This document shows positions 34,881 through 37,969 of a stretch of 37,969 nucleotides of DNA, piece after piece. Origin of the DNA: Meiothermus sp. Pnk-1 (lineage in GTDB: Bacteria > Deinococcota > Deinococci > Deinococcales > Thermaceae); the NCBI RefSeq assembly GCF_003226535.1, contig NZ_QKOB01000019.1, forward strand, positions 1 through 37,969, written 5' to 3'. The position numbers and the translations under genes are program-made. The notes beneath the pieces were generated by a model. The model was not told where the DNA came from and did no database searches. It worked only from the letters and a program-made list of their open reading frames with translations. Within the stretch, counting starts at the first letter, position 1; each line of letters starts with the position of its first letter.

Positions 34881-35615
34881 ATGAACCTGATCCTCGCCCA
34901 ATACAAAGCCAGCGTTCTGAGCCTCTCGCGCAACCCTGGCTACTTCGTGGGATCCATCGTCTTCCCGGCAGTCTTTTTCCTGATTTTTGGGCCACCTAAC
35001 GCCAAAGACCCCCTCACCGCCAACTTCCTGATGGGATCTTTCACGATCTTCGCGGTGATGGGGGCCTTGTTCTTCGGCTTCGCGGTGGGGATCGCCAACG
35101 ATCGGGCCTCGAGCTGGGCGGTGTACGAGCGCACCCTACCGGGTTCGCCCTATGTGCGCCTGGTCTCGAGGGCTCTGAACGGTTTTACTTTTGCCGCGGG
35201 TGCCGTGGTGGTAATGGCCCTCGTCGCCCACCTCACCACCCCGGCGCACCTGCCCCTGGCCGCTTGGGGCCGGTTGGTTCTGGCCTTGGTTGTAGGGGCC
35301 ATTCCCATCAGCCTCTTGGGCTTTGCCATCGGCTACTTCGCCTCGCCCAAGGGGGCCGGGACGCTGGCCCAACTCTTCTACCTGCCGCTTTCCTTCCTGG
35401 GCGGGCTGTGGGTTCCGCCGCAAAACCTGCCCGAAGTGGTGCAGAAGTTCTCCCAGTTCACCCCCACCCGGCACTGGGGTGAGCTGGTCTGGCGGGCGGT
35501 GACCGGGGAAGCTTGGAAGGCCCAAGACTTCCTCAGCCTGGCGGCGTTCACCCTGATTTTTGGAACCATAGCCCTGTGGGGCTACCAGCGCGACCAAGGA
35601 CAGCGCTTCAGTTAA
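34881..35615 (+). CDS. ABC-2 type exporter permease
   Basis: 244 residues with six membrane segments (about 22-40, 52-72, 95-118, 130-155, 165-180, 215-235). ABC-2 family marks include the N-terminal amphipathic start, GALFFGFAVGIANDRASSWAVYERTLPGSP, and the PLSFLGGLWVPPQNLPEVVQKFSQFTPTRHWGELVW region near the end. It forms the channel with the ATPase encoded just upstream. The ribosome site AGGAGCA is close to the upstream stop. Substrate unknown; lipid-like or antimicrobial molecules are likely by family. Confidence 0.9.
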   Translation: MNLILAQYKASVLSLSRNPGYFVGSIVFPAVFFLIFGPPNAKDPLTANFLMGSFTIFAVMGALFFGFAVGIANDRASSWAVYERTLPGSPYVRLVSRALNGFTFAAGAVVVMALVAHLTTPAHLPLAAWGRLVLALVVGAIPISLLGFAIGYFASPKGAGTLAQLFYLPLSFLGGLWVPPQNLPEVVQKFSQFTPTRHWGELVWRAVTGEAWKAQDFLSLAAFTLIFGTIALWGYQRDQGQRFS

Positions 35616-35660
35616 AGCACCGCAGTAACATACAGGTGAGGCAGGCTTACCAGCGAGCCT

Positions 35661-36782
35661 ATGGACCGGCTGAGGCAAACTCCGACAGATGCGGGCGCAC
35701 CCAGGCGCGATCTTCGCGCCTACTTCTCGTTGGCCTATTTGTTTTTGGGGCTCATCCCGTTGCTCTACCCGGGGTCTACCTGGTTGAACTGGGTGGGCAG
35801 CCTGGTGGCTGCAGGGGTGTTCGCCTCGGTTTACCTGCGGGCTTTCCCGGCCAGGGGCCGAGCCCTGGTGGGCTACATTTTGCTCATGGCGCTGCTGGGG
35901 CTGCTGACGCTCCCTTTCAACGCCTGGCTCACCGGCACCTTCATCATCTCGGCAGCAGGCCGGGCTGCAGAACTCGAGCCCATCTCCCTTGCCCGGCGCA
36001 TGATCGCCTGTTTGCTTATGGTCTGCACCGGAGCGGCTCTTTTCACCGCACCCAACTGGTGGGGGCGGATCATCACCCTGCTGCTGTGGGTGTTTTTTTG
36101 CATACTGGCTTGGCTTACGGGCTTGTACATGGTCGAGCGGCAGCGCTATGCCCGTCGGCTCGAGCAGGCCCGCGAGGAAAACCAGCGCCTGGCGGTGATC
36201 GCCGAACGCGAGCGGATCGCCCGTGACCTCCACGACGTGCTGGGGCATACCCTCTCTCTGATCGTGCTCAAGGCCGAGCTGGCCCGCAAACTCTCCGAGA
36301 AAGCCCCGGACCGAGCTGCCCGGGAGATGGCCGAGGTGGAGCGCATAGCCCGCGAGGCGCTGGCCCAGGTGCGGGAGGTGGTGCGGGGCTACCGGGGGGG
36401 ACTGGCGGACGAGCTCAAACAGGCCAAGGCAGCGCTCGAGTCGGCCGGAATTCAGGTACACATGCCAGAGGCCCTGCCTGCGCTGCCCCCCACCTACGAA
36501 GGCGGGCTGGCCCTGGTGCTCCGCGAGGCGGTGACCAACGTGATCCGGCATTCTGGGGCCAGCCGGGTGGCCATTCGCCTCGAGGCCCTTCCCGAGGGGG
36601 TCCGCCTGAGCGTAGAAGACAACGGCCGGGGGCTGAGGGCGGGCGCGGAGGGCAGCGGGATACTGGGGATGCGGCAGCGGGTAGATGCCCTGGGCGGGAC
36701 CCTCCTGTTTGGGGACGGGCCAGGAACCTGCCTGCGTGTGGTGCTGCCGCCGACCGAGCGCCGCGAAAAGGTAGGGGCATGA
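35661..36782 (+). CDS. Sensor histidine kinase, DesK/NarL type
   Basis: 373 residues. Five or so membrane segments in residues 20-165 form a DesK-like membrane sensor. A coiled-coil linker (ERQRYARRLEQAREENQRL) leads to the dimerisation domain with phospho-acceptor H191 in ERIARDLHDVLGHTLS, then the ATPase domain (N-box EAVTNVIRHSGA, G1 DNGRGL, G2 GSGILGMRQRV). DesK-type sensors respond to membrane state. It is 45 bases after the permease and overlaps the response-regulator gene by ATGA. Likely controls the exporter, sensing membrane damage, fluidity or the exported compound (inference). Confidence 0.94.
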   Translation: MDRLRQTPTDAGAPRRDLRAYFSLAYLFLGLIPLLYPGSTWLNWVGSLVAAGVFASVYLRAFPARGRALVGYILLMALLGLLTLPFNAWLTGTFIISAAGRAAELEPISLARRMIACLLMVCTGAALFTAPNWWGRIITLLLWVFFCILAWLTGLYMVERQRYARRLEQAREENQRLAVIAERERIARDLHDVLGHTLSLIVLKAELARKLSEKAPDRAAREMAEVERIAREALAQVREVVRGYRGGLADELKQAKAALESAGIQVHMPEALPALPPTYEGGLALVLREAVTNVIRHSGASRVAIRLEALPEGVRLSVEDNGRGLRAGAEGSGILGMRQRVDALGGTLLFGDGPGTCLRVVLPPTERREKVGA

Positions 36783-37381
36783 TCCGGCTGTTGCTCGCGG
36801 AAGACCAGGGGTTGGTGCGGGGGGCGTTGCGGGCTTTGCTCGAGCTAGAGGACGACCTAACGGTGGTGGCCGAGGCCGGGAGCGGGGCAGAGGCGCTCGA
36901 GCTGGCCAGAAGGCACCTTCCGGACGTGGCCATCCTGGACATCCAGATGCCGGGGATGGATGGCCTCGAGGCTGCCGCCCAGCTCCGCCGGGAGTGTCCA
37001 GGGGTCAAAGTCATCATCCTGACCACCTTTGCCCGCGCTGGCTTTCTCGAGCGCGCCTTGAAAGCCGGGGTGCTCGGCTACTTGCTCAAGGATTCTCCTG
37101 CGGAGAAACTCGCCGAGGCCGTGCGGGCGGTGGTGCAGGGACAGCGGATGGTGGACCCCGAACTGGCCCTCGAGGCTTTGGCCGAGCCCAACCCTCTCTC
37201 CGAGCGCGAGCGGCAAATCCTCCTGCTGGCCGAGCGGGGGCTTTCGAGCAAGGAGATCGCCTCTCACCTCAACCTCTCCGAGGGTACGGTGCGCAACTAC
37301 CTCTCCGAGGCCCTCTCCAAGCTGGGGGCGAAGAACCGGCTGGAGGGCTTACAGATAGCGCGGGCCAAGGGGTGGTTGTAG
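36779..37381 (+). CDS. Response regulator, NarL/DesR type
   Basis: 200 residues. Receiver domain (1-118) with D54 in VAILDIQMPGMDG as the phosphorylation site, the acidic pair near E8-D9, and the switch Thr/Lys region (TTFAR ... LKDSP). LuxR-type helix-turn-helix at about 137-200 (LSERERQILLLAERGLSSKEIASHLNLSEGTVRNYLS). Its ATG overlaps the kinase stop (ATGA). It should bind DNA as a phosphorylated dimer; the TGAC-rich dyads at 33867-33899 in front of the ATPase gene are a candidate target. Confidence 0.95.
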   Translation: MIRLLLAEDQGLVRGALRALLELEDDLTVVAEAGSGAEALELARRHLPDVAILDIQMPGMDGLEAAAQLRRECPGVKVIILTTFARAGFLERALKAGVLGYLLKDSPAEKLAEAVRAVVQGQRMVDPELALEALAEPNPLSERERQILLLAERGLSSKEIASHLNLSEGTVRNYLSEALSKLGAKNRLEGLQIARAKGWL

Positions 37382-37413
37382 GGACTCTGCCGCCTTGCGT
37401 GTAGCATCTTCGT

Positions 37414-37872
37414 ATGGACAAGACCGCGCTCCTTGGACGCCTAGAGACGCAGCTCTCCGCCCTCGAGCTGATCCTCCGGGCACCACCAGAGGCCCTGGAC
37501 GCCCACCCCATCCCCGAGAAGTGGTCGGCCCGGCAAAACCTGGCCCACCTGGGACGGTTCCACGAGGTCTTTCTGGCCCGCCTCGAGCAAATCCTGGCCG
37601 AAGACAACCCCCGCCTGGCGAGCCGCACCCCCGATAACGACCCCGATCTGGCCGCCTGGATGGAACTTCCGACGCCGGAGATCATCAACCGCATCCGTCC
37701 CCTGCGCCTAGAGATCCTCGAGCGCCTGCGCGACCTCCCTGAGGAGCAGTGGGCCCGCAGCGGCGTACACCCCCTCTTCGGCCCGATGGATATCGGGGAG
37801 CTGCTGGAGCACTTCCTGATCCACGAGGGACACCACCTCTACGTGGCCCTGCAGCGCTCGCGGGGGCACTGA
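37414..37872 (+). CDS. DinB-superfamily protein
   Basis: 152 residues, a four-helix-bundle metal-binding family. The three-histidine metal site is visible: H45 in SARQNLAHLGRFHE, then H137 and H141 in EHFLIHEGHHLYVALQ. DinB-like proteins include thiol transferases (bacillithiol, mycothiol) and damage-induced proteins; the specific reaction is unknown here. A TAGCAT box at 37402-37407 ends six bases before the ATG, so it is probably leaderless and separate from the two-component operon. Confidence 0.88.
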   Translation: MDKTALLGRLETQLSALELILRAPPEALDAHPIPEKWSARQNLAHLGRFHEVFLARLEQILAEDNPRLASRTPDNDPDLAAWMELPTPEIINRIRPLRLEILERLRDLPEEQWARSGVHPLFGPMDIGELLEHFLIHEGHHLYVALQRSRGH

Positions 37873-37873
37873 T

Positions 37874-37969
37874 GCCGAGGGCCAGGAAAGCCAAATACCC
37901 CTTCCCGAGCAGGGGTGGGGGGTATACGTCGTACGCTATACGCAAAACGCCAGACGCTAAACGCGGGGG
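37874..37969. repeat. Dispersed repeat, copy B (runs to the window end)
   Basis: Begins GCCGAGGGCC within two bases of the DinB gene stop and matches copy A at 27055-27156 for most of its length, ending ACGCTAAACGCGGGGG. It may continue beyond the window. TACGTCGTACGCTATA in it also occurs at 18517-18532. Confidence 0.8.

Noticed and set aside
35136-36551. Open frame of 471 codons on the minus strand over the permease and kinase genes
   Set aside because: Antisense shadow, Gln/Gly/His-rich, no ribosome site, and both plus-strand genes have clear domains.

Overview
The window looks like chromosomal DNA from the Deinococcus-Thermus lineage, most likely the Thermaceae and probably a Meiothermus. 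The evidence is: high GC with strong codon bias; neighbouring lysJ and lysK genes of the LysW-carrier lysine pathway, closely Thermus-like by eye; many genes whose start codon lies 6-10 bases after a TANNNT box (leaderless transcription, common in this lineage); and a striking excess of the palindrome CTCGAG. No insertion sequence, prophage, CRISPR array or plasmid gene was seen. The species is inference.

Layout. 1-5271 is read mainly leftward: a secreted M16 zinc protease, aat, a decayed prolyl-oligopeptidase 5' end flanked by inverted repeats, trxB with a possible metal/persulfide-repressor operator, and tRNA-Glu and tRNA-Gln genes. 5400-10654 holds three unrecognised genes: two proteins sharing a helical N-domain, proline linker and possible roadblock-like C-domain, and between them an exported protein with C-terminal membrane segments. 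10826-17363 holds a bifunctional Rel enzyme, a DUF92 membrane protein, and a lipoprotein plus subtilisin-like lipoprotein-protease operon whose promoter overlaps a perfect 18-bp palindrome, then a small secreted protein.

17626-24127 carries a HemC homologue that lacks the cofactor cysteine, a PerR-like Fur regulator, folC, a convergent folK-hydrolase pair, and lysJ-lysK. In front of lysJ is a complete apparent attenuator: promoter, a 14-residue Arg/Lys-rich leader peptide, an antiterminator stem and a terminator. 24184-27027 has a membrane diguanylate cyclase and an SPFH protein with a ribbon-helix-helix partner. 27335-31175 has tRNA-Leu(GAG) divergent from a cobalamin riboswitch that precedes btuF-btuC-btuD and two small genes (one DUF5522). 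31298-33872 has an orphan oligopeptide-type binding protein and a nitroreductase. 33954-37381 is an ABC-2 exporter with a DesK/DesR-type two-component system, and its first start codon lies in an RNA hairpin. The window ends with a DinB-fold protein and a dispersed repeat also found near 27.1 kb.

The strongest candidates for new biology are the lysJ attenuator, the cysteine-less HemC homologue, the 5400-10654 module, and the hairpin over the exporter start codon. All functional claims come from reading sequence and family knowledge; no database search was run.
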